Shown: positions 8,238 through 15,786 of the stretch, piece by piece
Layout of the letters: every line of letters starts with the position of its first letter
How positions within the stretch are numbered: position 1 is the first letter of the stretch
From: an uncultured Mitsuokella sp.
GTDB lineage: Bacteria > Bacillota > Negativicutes > Selenomonadales > Selenomonadaceae
Length of the DNA: 17,886 nt
NCBI GenBank assembly: GCA_900770895.1
Contig: CAAGMF010000028.1
Span: forward strand, 1-17,886
Direction: 5' to 3'
Translations under genes and position numbers: made by a program
Notes under the pieces: model-generated
Told to the model about the DNA's origin: nothing
The model's input: only the letters and a program-made list of their open reading frames with translations
The model's database searches: none

Positions 8238-8262
8238 TTTTCCCTCCTATGATATCTCTGTA

Positions 8263-10230
8263 TCAAATGGAATCGCGGCTCAGGCGGAAACGGTAGGCTC
8301 CGATGCCCAGGGCTCGCGGCGACAGGCGCTTGAGCTCGGCAAAATCGTCCTCGCTATAGGCAGCCGTATTTTCACCTGCAGCCAGCTTATCCAGAGCCTG
8401 GCGGTAGATCGCCGTTATGCGGCCGGTCGTGTCTGCATCGTAGGTCTGGGCCTCGATGCGGTAGGACGCGATACCGTTGAATTTCGCCAGATAGGGGTAG
8501 AGGCAGAGGTCCTTGGCAAAGTAGATGTGGTTGCGGCCGTACTGGTCGATGCGGAGGGGATGTACCTCGCCGGCCTTGTCGCGCAGGGCATAGTGGCGGT
8601 CGAGCAGCTCAGGGTTCTCGAGGTCGCGCTCGTGCAGCGACATGCCGGGGATGTTATGGTCGCAGATCATGGATTCATAGGCACCATGGACGATGACCTC
8701 TATGGGCAGCGGGCTGTGCTCGACGATGCCGCTCAGCTGGGCGAATGACAGCTCGAGCGAGGCGCAGGCCTGGGTGATATGATTCTGTTTCAGGAATTCG
8801 GCAGCCTTGTGATTGAAAAGGTTGAATGATACGTCAGCCTGCACCGGCAGCATCGTCAGATGCTGGGCCAGATGCATGGCTCCCAGATTGCTGACCATGA
8901 TGCCGTCGGGCTGGGATTCCGGATGATGGGCCAGCTCATCAAACAGGATGCTGTACTCGTTGCATTCGCGGCGCATGGTCGTGCGCGGCGTGTCCAGAAC
9001 GGCCTTCGCCTCGTGCTCATGAGCATAGGCCGTGATGGCGGCATAATCGGTCAGTGACCAGGGACGCTGCGGGCGGAAGGCCTCACCGCCCATATATACG
9101 ACGTCAGCTCCATTGTCCAGAGCGGCGCGGGCGGCATCCGGGGTCGCTGCGCGCACGGCCAGGCAGCGGTGTCCGCTGTCCTCAGAATTGGCCGGTATGT
9201 CGGGCTCCTGCTTCAATATATCATCCTGGAACCCGGCCTCAGGCACGGCCTCGCTGAAGAATCGCGGCTCGCGCTCGCCGGTCATGCCGATGTCGTCCTT
9301 TGTCGGCTGACCAAAGGCAAATGTCGTCGTATAGTCGCGCACGCGGTTCTCATAGAGGCTCTTCCAGCCGTCCTCAGGCGTGGTATAGCCGGTAGGATCG
9401 GCGATGTAGGCATCAATCGCAGCGCGGTACGTGGATACGATGCGGCGGATGAAGTCAGCCGGGCGCATGCGTCCCTCGATCTTGAACGAATATACACCGG
9501 CCTGGATGAGCTGGGGGATGGAGCGATACATGCACATATCCTTCAGCGCCAGCTTGTACGGGCCGTCGCTGTCCTGATCAAGCTGCTCGCCGGTCTGCTC
9601 GTCGATGAGCTCGTAGGCCCAGCGGCATGGCTTGAGGCAGCGGCCACGATTGCCGCTCTGGCCGAACAGCACACCGGAATGGATGCATTGTCCGCTCTCG
9701 GATATGCACATATCGCCATGCATGAAATACTCGACCTCGAGGCCAGTGCGCTCACGGAACAGGCTGAGCTCGGAGAGCGTCATCTCGCGGCCGACTACGA
9801 TGCGCGTTATACCGTATTCCTTCAGCTTGGTTATGGCGAACTCGTTATGCGTGTTCATCATGACCGAGGCGTGCAGCGGTATCTTTATGCCGAGCTCGCG
9901 GATGAGCTCGAGGACAGCGAAATCCTGTACCAGTATGGCATCCGGCTGTATCTCGTCAAGATACAGCAGATAGGAACGCAGCTGCGGCAGCTCTTCTTCG
10001 CTGATCAGGTTGTTCAGCGTGATGTAGAGGCGGACACCGTGCTCATGGGTATATGCTACCGCCTTTTTCAGCATCTCATCGTCGAAGTTGAACTCGCCCT
10101 CATGCATGCGCATGTTGAAATGTTTGCCGCCGAGATAGACCGCATCAGCTCCAGATTCGACTGCAGCCTCCAGAGCATCCCATGTGCCGGCCGGGGCCAG
10201 CAGCTCAACGGATTTACGGTTTAACAACAT
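8263..10230 (-). CDS. U32-family protein (peptidase U32 / RlhA-TrhP-like) with internal duplication
   Basis: 655 residues. U32 proteins are TIM-barrel enzymes; several act in tRNA or rRNA hydroxylation or ubiquinone hydroxylation and carry a 4Fe-4S cluster, so 'peptidase' may be a misnomer. Repeat 1 (about 6-276) has ELLAPAGTWDALEAAVESGA, the U32 signature around MHGDMCISESGQC (170-182) and NRGRCLKPCRW (194-204). C175, C182, C198 or C202, and C233 resemble the family's cluster-ligand spacing. Repeat 2 (about 355-616) copies the same order but lacks the first cysteines: the HG at 515-516 is followed by AYESMIC, while KDLC (573-576) mirrors KDMC (230-233). Start: GGGGAG (complement of 10240-10245) 9 bases upstream. 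It is first in an operon with the aminotransferase and has its own promoter. The family is clear; the reaction is not. Confidence 0.88.
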   Translation of the reverse strand: MLLNRKSVELLAPAGTWDALEAAVESGADAVYLGGKHFNMRMHEGEFNFDDEMLKKAVAYTHEHGVRLYITLNNLISEEELPQLRSYLLYLDEIQPDAILVQDFAVLELIRELGIKIPLHASVMMNTHNEFAITKLKEYGITRIVVGREMTLSELSLFRERTGLEVEYFMHGDMCISESGQCIHSGVLFGQSGNRGRCLKPCRWAYELIDEQTGEQLDQDSDGPYKLALKDMCMYRSIPQLIQAGVYSFKIEGRMRPADFIRRIVSTYRAAIDAYIADPTGYTTPEDGWKSLYENRVRDYTTTFAFGQPTKDDIGMTGEREPRFFSEAVPEAGFQDDILKQEPDIPANSEDSGHRCLAVRAATPDAARAALDNGADVVYMGGEAFRPQRPWSLTDYAAITAYAHEHEAKAVLDTPRTTMRRECNEYSILFDELAHHPESQPDGIMVSNLGAMHLAQHLTMLPVQADVSFNLFNHKAAEFLKQNHITQACASLELSFAQLSGIVEHSPLPIEVIVHGAYESMICDHNIPGMSLHERDLENPELLDRHYALRDKAGEVHPLRIDQYGRNHIYFAKDLCLYPYLAKFNGIASYRIEAQTYDADTTGRITAIYRQALDKLAAGENTAAYSEDDFAELKRLSPRALGIGAYRFRLSRDSI

Positions 10231-10290
10231 ACGATAGATCTCCCCTTCTTCTATGTAAATAAAATGATGTCAGGCAATTCACCAAACTAC

Positions 10291-10319
10291 AGTATAGCAG
10301 GAATAGTGCTTTCTATCAA
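10291..10319 (-). promoter_or_regulatory. Sigma-70 promoter of the U32-aminotransferase operon
   Basis: On the - strand: TTGATA (complement of 10314-10319), a 17-base spacer and TATACT (complement of 10291-10296), each five of six to consensus. It lies 60 bases before the U32 start codon and is divergent from the lactate permease promoter 30 bases away. Confidence 0.78.
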
Positions 10320-10348
10320 ATAATATGCCCGGCAGCATCATTTCGGCG

Positions 10349-10377
10349 TTGACTTTTATTTCTCAGATTTATATAAT
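10349..10377 (+). promoter_or_regulatory. Strong sigma-70 promoter of the lactate permease gene
   Basis: TTGACT (10349-10354), a 17-base spacer and a perfect TATAAT (10372-10377). This is the best promoter match in the window. The predicted start is near 10384, leaving a leader of about 70 bases before the ATG at 10455. Confidence 0.88.
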
Positions 10378-10383
10378 AAGTTG

Positions 10384-10403
10384 TCACTCACATCTCTGAG
10401 TGA
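10384..10403 (+). promoter_or_regulatory. Perfect 7-bp palindrome at the predicted transcription start (candidate operator)
   Basis: TCACTCA (10384-10390) and TGAGTGA (10397-10403) are exact inverted repeats around 6 bases. They start 6 bases after the -10 box, where a repressor would block initiation. In RNA they could instead form a 5' hairpin. The site does not resemble the LldR-type lactate operator I know. Operator function is inference. Confidence 0.5.
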
Positions 10404-10454
10404 TTTTGACTTAATATGAATGATAACGAATGAGAGAAGAGAAAGGTAAAGAAG

Positions 10455-11990
10455 ATGATGTTTCTTATTGCCCTGTCGCCGATCCTATGGCTGATCATCG
10501 CCCTGTCCGTACTGCATATCAGTGCTTGGAAGGCCTGCTCCCTGGCGCTCGTTATATCGCTGGTCATGGGCCTCGGTATCGAGGGGATGACGGCGGTGCA
10601 CGCTGTCCAGTCGGTGCTCGAGGGCGTGGCCCTGGCTGTATGGCCGATCTTGCTGGTCATCATAGCCGCCATATTCACCTACAACCTCACGCTGCATACA
10701 CACGGTATGGACGTGATAAAGAAGATACTGACGTCTGTCTCGAATGACCGTCGCGTCCTGATCCTGCTCATCGGCTGGGGCTTCGGCGGCTTCCTCGAGG
10801 GCATGGCCGGCTTTGGTACGGCGGTGGCCATACCGGCCGGCATGCTGGCCGGCATCGGTGTGAATCCGGTACTGGCGGCGGCGGTCTGTCTCGTGGCGAA
10901 CTCTGTTCCGACGGCCTATGGCTCTATCGGCATACCGATTGTCACGCTGGCGAATGTTACGGGCTTTGATCCGATGCAGCTTTCCGGCTACACGGCGCTG
11001 CAGCTGACACCGCTCATCGTGCTTTGTCCTTTCGTCATGACGATCGTGGCGGGCGGCGGCCTGCATGCTCTGCGCGACATGCTGCCCATATGCCTGGCGG
11101 CTTCGTTCGGTTTCCTGCTGCCAGAGCTGGCGGTAGCCTTTGCCGTCGGCCCGGAGCTGGCTGTCGTGGCCGGCTCCATAGGTGCTATGGCTGCCATCGT
11201 GGCTACGGCTCATCTCGTCCATGTCGATAATCCGGAGTATGCGCTGCCGCCGCATGACAGTGAGGTTCCGGTGACGCTCCATGACGGACTCATCGCCTGG
11301 CTGCCGTTCATCCTCATATTCCTGTTCCTGCTGTTCACGTCGAAGCTCGTGCCACCGGTCCATGACACGCTGAACCTTGTCAAGACGTCAGTCCTCATCT
11401 ATGATGGGGAGGGCGGTGCTCCGTATACATTCGTCTGGGTGGCTACACCAGGCGTGCTCATTTTCCTTGCAGCCTTCATAGGTGGCCATGTCCAGGGGGC
11501 TGGTCTGGGCGAGATGGTGCATGTCTTGCTGAATACCGTGCGCAATCTGCGCTTTACGATCATCACGATCATCACGGTCATCGCTACGGCAAAAGTGATG
11601 GGCTATAGCGGCATGACCCATCAGATCGCGGAGACAGCGGTGGCAGCGACGGGGACCGGCTATCCGTTCATCGCTTCGTTCATCGGCTCGATCGGTACAT
11701 TCATCACGGGCTCGGCTACGTCGAGCTGCGTGCTGTTCGGCAAGCTCCAGACAGACTCGGCGATAGCCATAGGGGCATCGCCGGCAGCTCAGGCCTGGAT
11801 GGCGGCCGCCAATGCTACCGGCGCCTGCGCTGGCAAGATGATATCGCCGCAGACGATAGCCATCGCCGTGGCCGCGATCGGTGTCGGTGGTGTCGATGGC
11901 AAGCTGCTTCATTTTGCAGTGAAAGTCTATCTGCCGTTCGTCGTCATCATGGGCCTGATCGTCTACTTCGGCGCCGGCATGCTGGGCTGA
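10455..11990 (+). CDS. lctP: L-lactate permease (LctP/LldP family)
   Basis: 511 residues, almost entirely hydrophobic, with about 12-13 membrane segments. Family members import lactate or glycolate with protons across the inner membrane. Signature parts: GFLEGMAGFGTAVAIPAGML (112-131) followed by NSVPTAYGSIGIP (149-161), and in the C-terminal half SIGTFITGSATSSCVLFGKLQ-like text and ATGACAGKMISPQTIAIA. Both are typical of the family. It is slightly shorter than E. coli LldP (about 550). The start has GAAAGG (10441-10446) 8 bases upstream; a second Met follows at once. It is transcribed from its own strong promoter, with an operator-like palindrome at the start site. No lactate dehydrogenase or racemase gene is next to it here. 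Lactate as substrate is inferred from the family. Confidence 0.9.
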   Translation: MMFLIALSPILWLIIALSVLHISAWKACSLALVISLVMGLGIEGMTAVHAVQSVLEGVALAVWPILLVIIAAIFTYNLTLHTHGMDVIKKILTSVSNDRRVLILLIGWGFGGFLEGMAGFGTAVAIPAGMLAGIGVNPVLAAAVCLVANSVPTAYGSIGIPIVTLANVTGFDPMQLSGYTALQLTPLIVLCPFVMTIVAGGGLHALRDMLPICLAASFGFLLPELAVAFAVGPELAVVAGSIGAMAAIVATAHLVHVDNPEYALPPHDSEVPVTLHDGLIAWLPFILIFLFLLFTSKLVPPVHDTLNLVKTSVLIYDGEGGAPYTFVWVATPGVLIFLAAFIGGHVQGAGLGEMVHVLLNTVRNLRFTIITIITVIATAKVMGYSGMTHQIAETAVAATGTGYPFIASFIGSIGTFITGSATSSCVLFGKLQTDSAIAIGASPAAQAWMAAANATGACAGKMISPQTIAIAVAAIGVGGVDGKLLHFAVKVYLPFVVIMGLIVYFGAGMLG

Positions 11991-12021
11991 GCCAGCCGGA
12001 GCAGCCGCAGGCTCTTGAGCG

Positions 12022-12041
12022 ACAGCCGCGATAGCTGTTTT
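12022..12041 (+). terminator. Weak possible terminator after the lactate permease
   Basis: ACAGC (12022-12026) can pair with GCTGT (12034-12038) around a 7-base loop, and the T-run extends only to 12041. A second, longer-range pairing (GAGCC 11989-11993 with GGCTC 12010-12014) lies just upstream. Both are weak, so some read-through into the SGNH hydrolase gene is likely. Confidence 0.3.
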
Positions 12042-12079
12042 ACGTTTACCATATTTTTCATAGGAAGGACGGAATCCAT

Positions 12080-13441
12080 ATGGGCATAGTTGCGAAAGCT
12101 CGATCTTTTATGCTGGCGGCGTTGGTAGCCGGCATGGTTTGCATGGGAGGCTCGTATGCATCTGCAGGAGATGCAGCAGCGGCAGTCAAGCCGACCGGAC
12201 TGACGCAGACGACGCCGGACAAGCCGCTTTCCTTTTCGCCGATACTTTCCTGGAGCAAGGATATAGAGGCTGTGAGCTATGAGATCGAGTTTTTTGCCGC
12301 TCAGCCGGCAGCAGCTGACCTGCCACCGGATCAGGACTCCCCACAGGCCATATACCGTACGAACAAGGTCTATATGAATCAGTATAATCCAGCACTGCGG
12401 GAATTCGCGGCAGCCTATCTCGGCCGGCAGCCGCTGTATTGGCGTGTGCGGCCGCTTGACTTCGATCGCCGCCCAGCTGCACCGTATAGCGACCTTGCCA
12501 CGCTGTACACGAGCGAGACAAAGGCCACAGAGCCGGAGATGACGGCACCAGTGCCGGGAAACCAGCATCTCGGGGAGCGCGGTATGACCATGCTTTACCG
12601 TGTTTACAACTGGATCGGTATGGCCGGTGCTGCCAGCTACGAGGTCGATGTGTATGCGGCCAATCCGGAGCAGATGAAAGATCTGGAGCCGACGGAGCGG
12701 CTATATACGGAAAATCTCGATGTCTATGATGAGCAGCCGCATTACGGCGAGTACAATTTCTTTTGGCGCGTGCGCGGCATCGACAGCAACGGCAGCCCGC
12801 TGGGCAGCTGGTCACGGCCGATGCCTTTCCGCGTAGCGCCCTCGATGAATTATGAGGTGGCGGTGCTCGGTGACAGTATCAGTCATGGTGGCGGGCACTA
12901 TTCCTATGGCCCGCACGATGCAGAGTTCAGCTGGCTGCATTATCTGGATTTCGAGGCGCTGAATCTGGCCAAGAGCGGCGATACGAGCGCTGATACTTTG
13001 GCGCGGTTCGATCGAGACGTATTGCCGTTCCATCCGCGCTATCTGCTCATCCTCACTGGCTCGAACAGCCTGCGCGGTGGCACCGACCCCTATGAGGTCA
13101 TCGATGATCTGGAGGCCATCCGGCAGAAATGCCTCGCGAACGGGATCCGGCCGGTGCTGCTGACGCTGCCGCCAATCAATGCGGACAGCATCATGCACGT
13201 ATTCCAGGAGGGCACGGCGGCAGCCTGGCGGCAGAATTTCGCTATCGTGAACAACTACATCCGCTCGCAGGTGCATATCGATACGGCGCAGGCGATACCG
13301 ACACTGCCCGATGGCTCACTGCCGCCGGAGTATGGCCTCGACGGCCTGCACCCCGATGCGAATGGCAAGCGCCTCATGGGCGAGGCTGTGAACCGTGTCT
13401 GGCCGCAGGTCAGACAGCAGGCTGATGCGGAGCTGGATTGA
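12080..13441 (+). CDS. Exported SGNH/GDSL-type hydrolase with two Fn3-like repeats
   Basis: 453 residues. A Sec signal peptide at about 1-30 (basic start, hydrophobic core, then SYASAGDA) indicates export. Two related beta-rich repeats follow, about 45-150 and 160-255, sharing the ends YWRVRPLD and FWRVRGID, as in fibronectin-III-like modules that often bind polysaccharide. The C-terminal domain from about 258 is an SGNH hydrolase: block I GDSIS (catalytic S266), block II Gly in KSGDTS, block III GSN (327-329) and block V DGLHP (D421, H424). It probably removes ester groups from an envelope or dietary polysaccharide or peptidoglycan; the substrate is unknown. The start has AGGAAGGA (12062-12069), 10 bases upstream. 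It is followed 47 bases later by another exported protein on the same strand. Confidence 0.88.
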   Translation: MGIVAKARSFMLAALVAGMVCMGGSYASAGDAAAAVKPTGLTQTTPDKPLSFSPILSWSKDIEAVSYEIEFFAAQPAAADLPPDQDSPQAIYRTNKVYMNQYNPALREFAAAYLGRQPLYWRVRPLDFDRRPAAPYSDLATLYTSETKATEPEMTAPVPGNQHLGERGMTMLYRVYNWIGMAGAASYEVDVYAANPEQMKDLEPTERLYTENLDVYDEQPHYGEYNFFWRVRGIDSNGSPLGSWSRPMPFRVAPSMNYEVAVLGDSISHGGGHYSYGPHDAEFSWLHYLDFEALNLAKSGDTSADTLARFDRDVLPFHPRYLLILTGSNSLRGGTDPYEVIDDLEAIRQKCLANGIRPVLLTLPPINADSIMHVFQEGTAAAWRQNFAIVNNYIRSQVHIDTAQAIPTLPDGSLPPEYGLDGLHPDANGKRLMGEAVNRVWPQVRQQADAELD

Positions 13442-13488
13442 CCATCATTTTTTAAAGAAAACATATCAGGTCGTCCTAGGAGGAAATG

Positions 13489-14076
13489 ATGAAGAAGGGT
13501 AAAGTAATACTTACGGGAGTATTGGCTATGGGCCTCATGGTATCAGGCTGGAACCTGACAGAGGCGGCTCCGGGCAATGCAGCTGCCGCCGTGGCGGCTG
13601 CCGCAGCCACGGACAGCAAGACAGCGGCTGTCGGTCTGCCGAACCCGCTGGTTCCGATGGATTATGAGGCAATCGCGCAGCGGCTCGGCTTCCGGCCACT
13701 CATACTGCCACGCAGTGCCGGCTACGAGCTCACCGATTCCTATCTGTTGGCAGGGGATACGGCGGAGTTCTTCTATCGCTCACGCTATGGAGCCGAGGAT
13801 AGGCGTGGGCGCCTTTCCGTCCGCTCTGCCCAGCTGGCAGCAGTAGACGGAAAGCAGGATATCAGCGGCGTCTACGGCGCTGACTGGAAAGCTGAGCAGT
13901 TCGGCGCTACCACCGTCTATATAGCAACTCTTAGTGATACGAGCTTTGCTGCTCACTGGGTCCGTGGCGGCTATGCATTCGCGGCCACTGGCGAGAATAT
14001 GAATCGCTGGGACTTCCGCTGCCTCGTACGCGACAGCCTCGTCGACCTCACGGAACATTACTATCCGGCAAAATAA
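13489..14076 (+). CDS. Exported protein, DUF4367-like
   Basis: 195 residues. A signal peptide (basic MKKGK start, hydrophobic stretch, cleavage near TEAAPG, about 25-28) is followed by an Ala-rich low-complexity linker (about 29-45) and a compact beta-rich domain. The domain's end (VYIATLSD, then HWVRGGYAFAATGEN, then LVRDSLVDL) resembles the DUF4367 pattern of strand, Trp-x-x-Gly-Tyr-x-Ala/Ser and a final 'Ser-Leu' helix found in exported Firmicute proteins. No catalytic residues are evident. Of two adjacent ATG codons (13486, 13489) I choose the second: AGGAGG at 13478-13483 is 5 bases from it but only 2 from the first. It probably shares a transcript with the SGNH hydrolase gene. No terminator follows; the sequence runs straight into the IS remnant, which may have replaced it. 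The family is suggestive, not certain. Confidence 0.7.
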   Translation: MKKGKVILTGVLAMGLMVSGWNLTEAAPGNAAAAVAAAAATDSKTAAVGLPNPLVPMDYEAIAQRLGFRPLILPRSAGYELTDSYLLAGDTAEFFYRSRYGAEDRRGRLSVRSAQLAAVDGKQDISGVYGADWKAEQFGATTVYIATLSDTSFAAHWVRGGYAFAATGENMNRWDFRCLVRDSLVDLTEHYYPAK

Positions 14077-14110
14077 AATAAGTAACTCAAACTTCGCAGT
14101 TGCTAAACCA

Positions 14111-14130
14111 CTCATTTATTCATAAATGAG
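14111..14130. repeat. AT-rich 9-bp perfect palindrome before the IS remnant
   Basis: CTCATTTAT (14111-14119) and ATAAATGAG (14122-14130) are exact inverted repeats with a 2-base centre. No T-run follows in either direction, so it is not a standard terminator. It lies between the DUF4367-like gene and the IS leader and could be an IS target or end feature, or a binding site. Confidence 0.5.
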
Positions 14131-14148
14131 ATTTCCAAAAAATAAATA

Positions 14149-14216
14149 GCATAAGCCTAATCCGTTTAGTATAATGAAAGTGTCCAAAAATCACAACACA
14201 AACGGAGGGCTTATGC
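14149..14216 (+). promoter_or_regulatory. IS leader: long inverted repeat that can mask the transposase ribosome site
   Basis: GCATAAGCC (14149-14157) pairs exactly with GGCTTATGC (14208-14216), and TCCGTTT (14161-14167) pairs exactly with AAACGGA (14200-14206). Together they give a 16-bp stem that includes the ribosome site GGAGGG (14204-14209). The internal -10 box TATAAT (14170-14175) lies between the arms; no good -35 is seen. A transcript from this promoter would lack the left arm and leave the ribosome site free; one entering from outside would fold and hide it. The pairing is seen; the regulatory effect is inferred by analogy with IS10/IS50. Confidence 0.65.
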
Positions 14217-14217
14217 C

Positions 14218-14544
14218 ATGACTATTGTAGCACAGAATCATGTTCCTCGTGAACTCCTTTCCACAAAAATTCTTAGTTTCTTTCATGAATTCCATATTGG
14301 TGCGTTGCTGAAGGCCTGTAATGCCTATAAGGCACGCGACTTCAGAGTGATCAGTATCTTCCTGGTTGCCTTCCTTGGAGCTTTTCTGAATCGGTCATTC
14401 TATCAGCAGAAGAAGGATCATCCAGATTCAATCCCCTTCGAGCAGGATACGTTTTACCGATTCCTGAACTCAAGCAATATCAACTGTAAGCGCCTAACAA
14501 CTCGCCGTGTAGAAAAAGCCCAGCATTTCTGCCAATGTCAGTAA
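14218..14544 (+). pseudogene. IS4-family transposase, N-terminal fragment
   Basis: 108 residues. The N-terminal part (RELLSTKILSFFHEFHIGALL, then KARDFRVISIFLVAFLGAFLNRSFY and PFEQDTFYRFLNSS) matches the typical start of IS4-type transposases of Firmicutes, which are normally about 400 residues or more. Homology seems to stop near residue 93 (KRLTT, about 14497), after which the frame runs into unrelated sequence and a stop. The DDE catalytic residues are therefore absent and the product is inactive. The start has GGAGGG (14204-14209) 8 bases upstream. Lower GC than the left part of the window and its position between chromosome-like genes and conjugation genes mark a recombination junction. 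Confidence 0.82.
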
Positions 14545-14611
14545 GTTAGTCGGGGAAAAACGAAATCCCTCCATCTGCTTGCTGGACATTGACCGGTCTT
14601 TGGTAAGTTAA
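14513..14611 (+). pseudogene. Possible relic of an XRE-type regulator
   Basis: In the frame one base on from the transposase, after a TAG at 14510-14512, 32 codons stay open to TAA 14609-14611. They contain VSKLVGEKRNPSICLLDI, which resembles the end of a Cro/C1-type helix-turn-helix (Ser-x-x-Glu/Leu-x-Gly-x-Lys-Arg-Asn-Pro-Ser-x-x-x-Leu). There is no start codon or full domain. It could be chance. If real, it marks the sequence joined to the broken IS. Confidence 0.25.
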
Positions 14612-14624
14612 GACAGTCCATTAG

Positions 14625-14673
14625 AAAAAGACACCCGAAATCCGGTTGATTCCGAAACTCGGATGTCTTTTTT
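14625..14673 (+). terminator. Terminator-like hairpin after the IS remnant
   Basis: AAAAAGACA (14625-14633) pairs with TGTCTTTTT (14664-14672), then a C/A mismatch, then CCGA (14635-14638) with TCGG (14659-14662), around a 20-base loop that can fold further. A T-run ends at 14673. The A-run on the left makes it usable in both directions. Confidence 0.65.
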
Positions 14674-14772
14674 GTCGCTCCCGATGAAATTTCGCCTATT
14701 TCGAACATACCGAAAAAAGAAGAATATTCGCTCTGAAGAAAATTTCTACGATGCACGAGACAACTACGTATC

Positions 14773-14803
14773 AAAAAGCGTCTGCCACTTGGCAGGCGTT
14801 TTT
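14773..14803. terminator. Second terminator hairpin upstream of the conjugation genes
   Basis: CGTCTGCC (14779-14786) pairs with GGCAGGCG (14791-14798, one G-U) around a 4-base loop, with AAAAA before and TTTTT after (14799-14803). Good form in both directions. With the hairpin at 14625-14673 it isolates the trbJ-trbL unit from upstream transcription. In the rest of 14612-14892 I see no gene. Confidence 0.8.
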
Positions 14804-14892
14804 GCTTTGCAAAAAAACAATAACACGCAGCCCCCTTGGGAACGTACACTAAAATGCAGGATGACTATACCGAAGAAAGGAAGTAGAAAGTC

Positions 14893-15768
14893 ATGAGTAC
14901 ATCAAAAATGGCTGCCGTCGGCGTGGCCATCGGCCTCGGAGCCTCGGTACTGGCGATGTTCCCATCGGTTACCCATACAGAAGCTGCCGTTGCTGTCATG
15001 GATAAGACAAATATCGAGCATGCATACAATACGCTGATCGAAACGATCAAGATATATGAGACCAACATGAACCAATTACAGCTGCTCCTGGCCAATGCCG
15101 AAAAGATGGATACTGGCAAAGTCCAGGAATACCAGCTCAATGCCCTGATTCAGAAGAAGATCAACGACGATACCTGGTGCCACATCGACTACGGCATCCC
15201 CGGCGTCGAGATGCCACCCAAGAACGCCAGTCTGGAAGAGCTTTTGGTCTGGTATCAAAAACACGGACAGAGACACACTGCAGATTACGGCATCCCGAAA
15301 GGCATACTGACCGGCTCCATGGATACAAGCACTGAATGGACCAGATACCTTGGCGACCTCGAATCCATCCTCAACGGCAATGCCAGCATCGGTGATGTGA
15401 TCCAGAACGAAAAGAAACGCCAGAAGGCCCTCAACAAGACCTTCCAGTCCGTAGCTGATGCTGCGCAGACAACGCAGAACAGCAACAAGCAGATCATGGA
15501 ATCTACGCAGAAAGCTCTGGAGGCCGTGGACGACCCGAACGCCAGCATGATCCAGATCATGCAGCACACGGCCCATATCGAAGCCAACCAGGCCATGATT
15601 ATGCTCAACGGCTTCTCCATGATTGGCAAGGCCCTGCAGTCCGAAGCCGCAGCCAACGAAGCCCAGAACGTCCGCAACGCCGAAATGCAGACCATCATAA
15701 AGAACAGCGCGGCCAAAGCCTCTGCTGACGCAGACAAGATCAATATAAATGTAAACATCAACAGATAA
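14893..15768 (+). CDS. trbJ: TrbJ/VirB5-like conjugation protein
   Basis: 291 residues. VirB5/TrbJ proteins are exported minor pilus subunits of type IV secretion systems that aid contact between mating cells; in RP4, TrbJ precedes the entry-exclusion gene trbK. A signal peptide at about 1-32 (hydrophobic 7-24, cleavage near THTEA) is followed by VMDKTNIEHAYNTLIETIK and NMNQLQLLLANAEKM, the typical start of the mature family. Long helices follow, ending in ANQAMIMLNGFSMIGKALQ and a Gln/Ala/Asn-rich coiled-coil tail. A pentapeptide Asp-Tyr-Gly-Ile-Pro occurs twice (near 99 and 131). The start has AGGAAG (14878-14883) 9 bases upstream. It is followed 18 bases later by trbL, so the two are co-transcribed. 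Codon choice (CTC, AAC, GCC; few GCG) differs from the chromosome-like genes, suggesting transfer. Family assignment is by pattern only. Confidence 0.75.
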   Translation: MSTSKMAAVGVAIGLGASVLAMFPSVTHTEAAVAVMDKTNIEHAYNTLIETIKIYETNMNQLQLLLANAEKMDTGKVQEYQLNALIQKKINDDTWCHIDYGIPGVEMPPKNASLEELLVWYQKHGQRHTADYGIPKGILTGSMDTSTEWTRYLGDLESILNGNASIGDVIQNEKKRQKALNKTFQSVADAAQTTQNSNKQIMESTQKALEAVDDPNASMIQIMQHTAHIEANQAMIMLNGFSMIGKALQSEAAANEAQNVRNAEMQTIIKNSAAKASADADKININVNINR

Positions 15769-15786
15769 GAAGGGGAGGGAAGTCGA

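Larger units (their letters stand above)
14135..14545 (+). mobile_element. Remnant of an IS4-type insertion sequence (left part only)
   Basis: The left end, leader, internal -10 box and N-terminal third of a transposase are kept; the catalytic DDE core and right end are missing. Outer boundaries are estimates: I could not identify matching terminal repeats or a target duplication. It cannot move by itself. Confidence 0.7.

Noticed and set aside
6951..8252. + strand open frame of about 430 codons opposite the aminotransferase
   Set aside because: It mirrors the aminotransferase gene almost exactly; long antisense frames are expected in GC-rich genes, and its product has no recognisable motifs.
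9169..10224. + strand open frame of about 350 codons opposite the U32 gene
   Set aside because: The - strand product has clear U32 motifs, promoter and ribosome site; the antisense frame has none.
14111..14130. Palindrome as terminator of the DUF4367-like gene
   Set aside because: The stem is AT-rich with a very small loop and is not followed by a T-run in either direction; kept only as a repeat.
14663..14896. + strand open frame of 77 codons before trbJ
   Set aside because: Its start lies inside a terminator stem, it reads through a second terminator, has no ribosome site and encodes a basic, non-family-like peptide.
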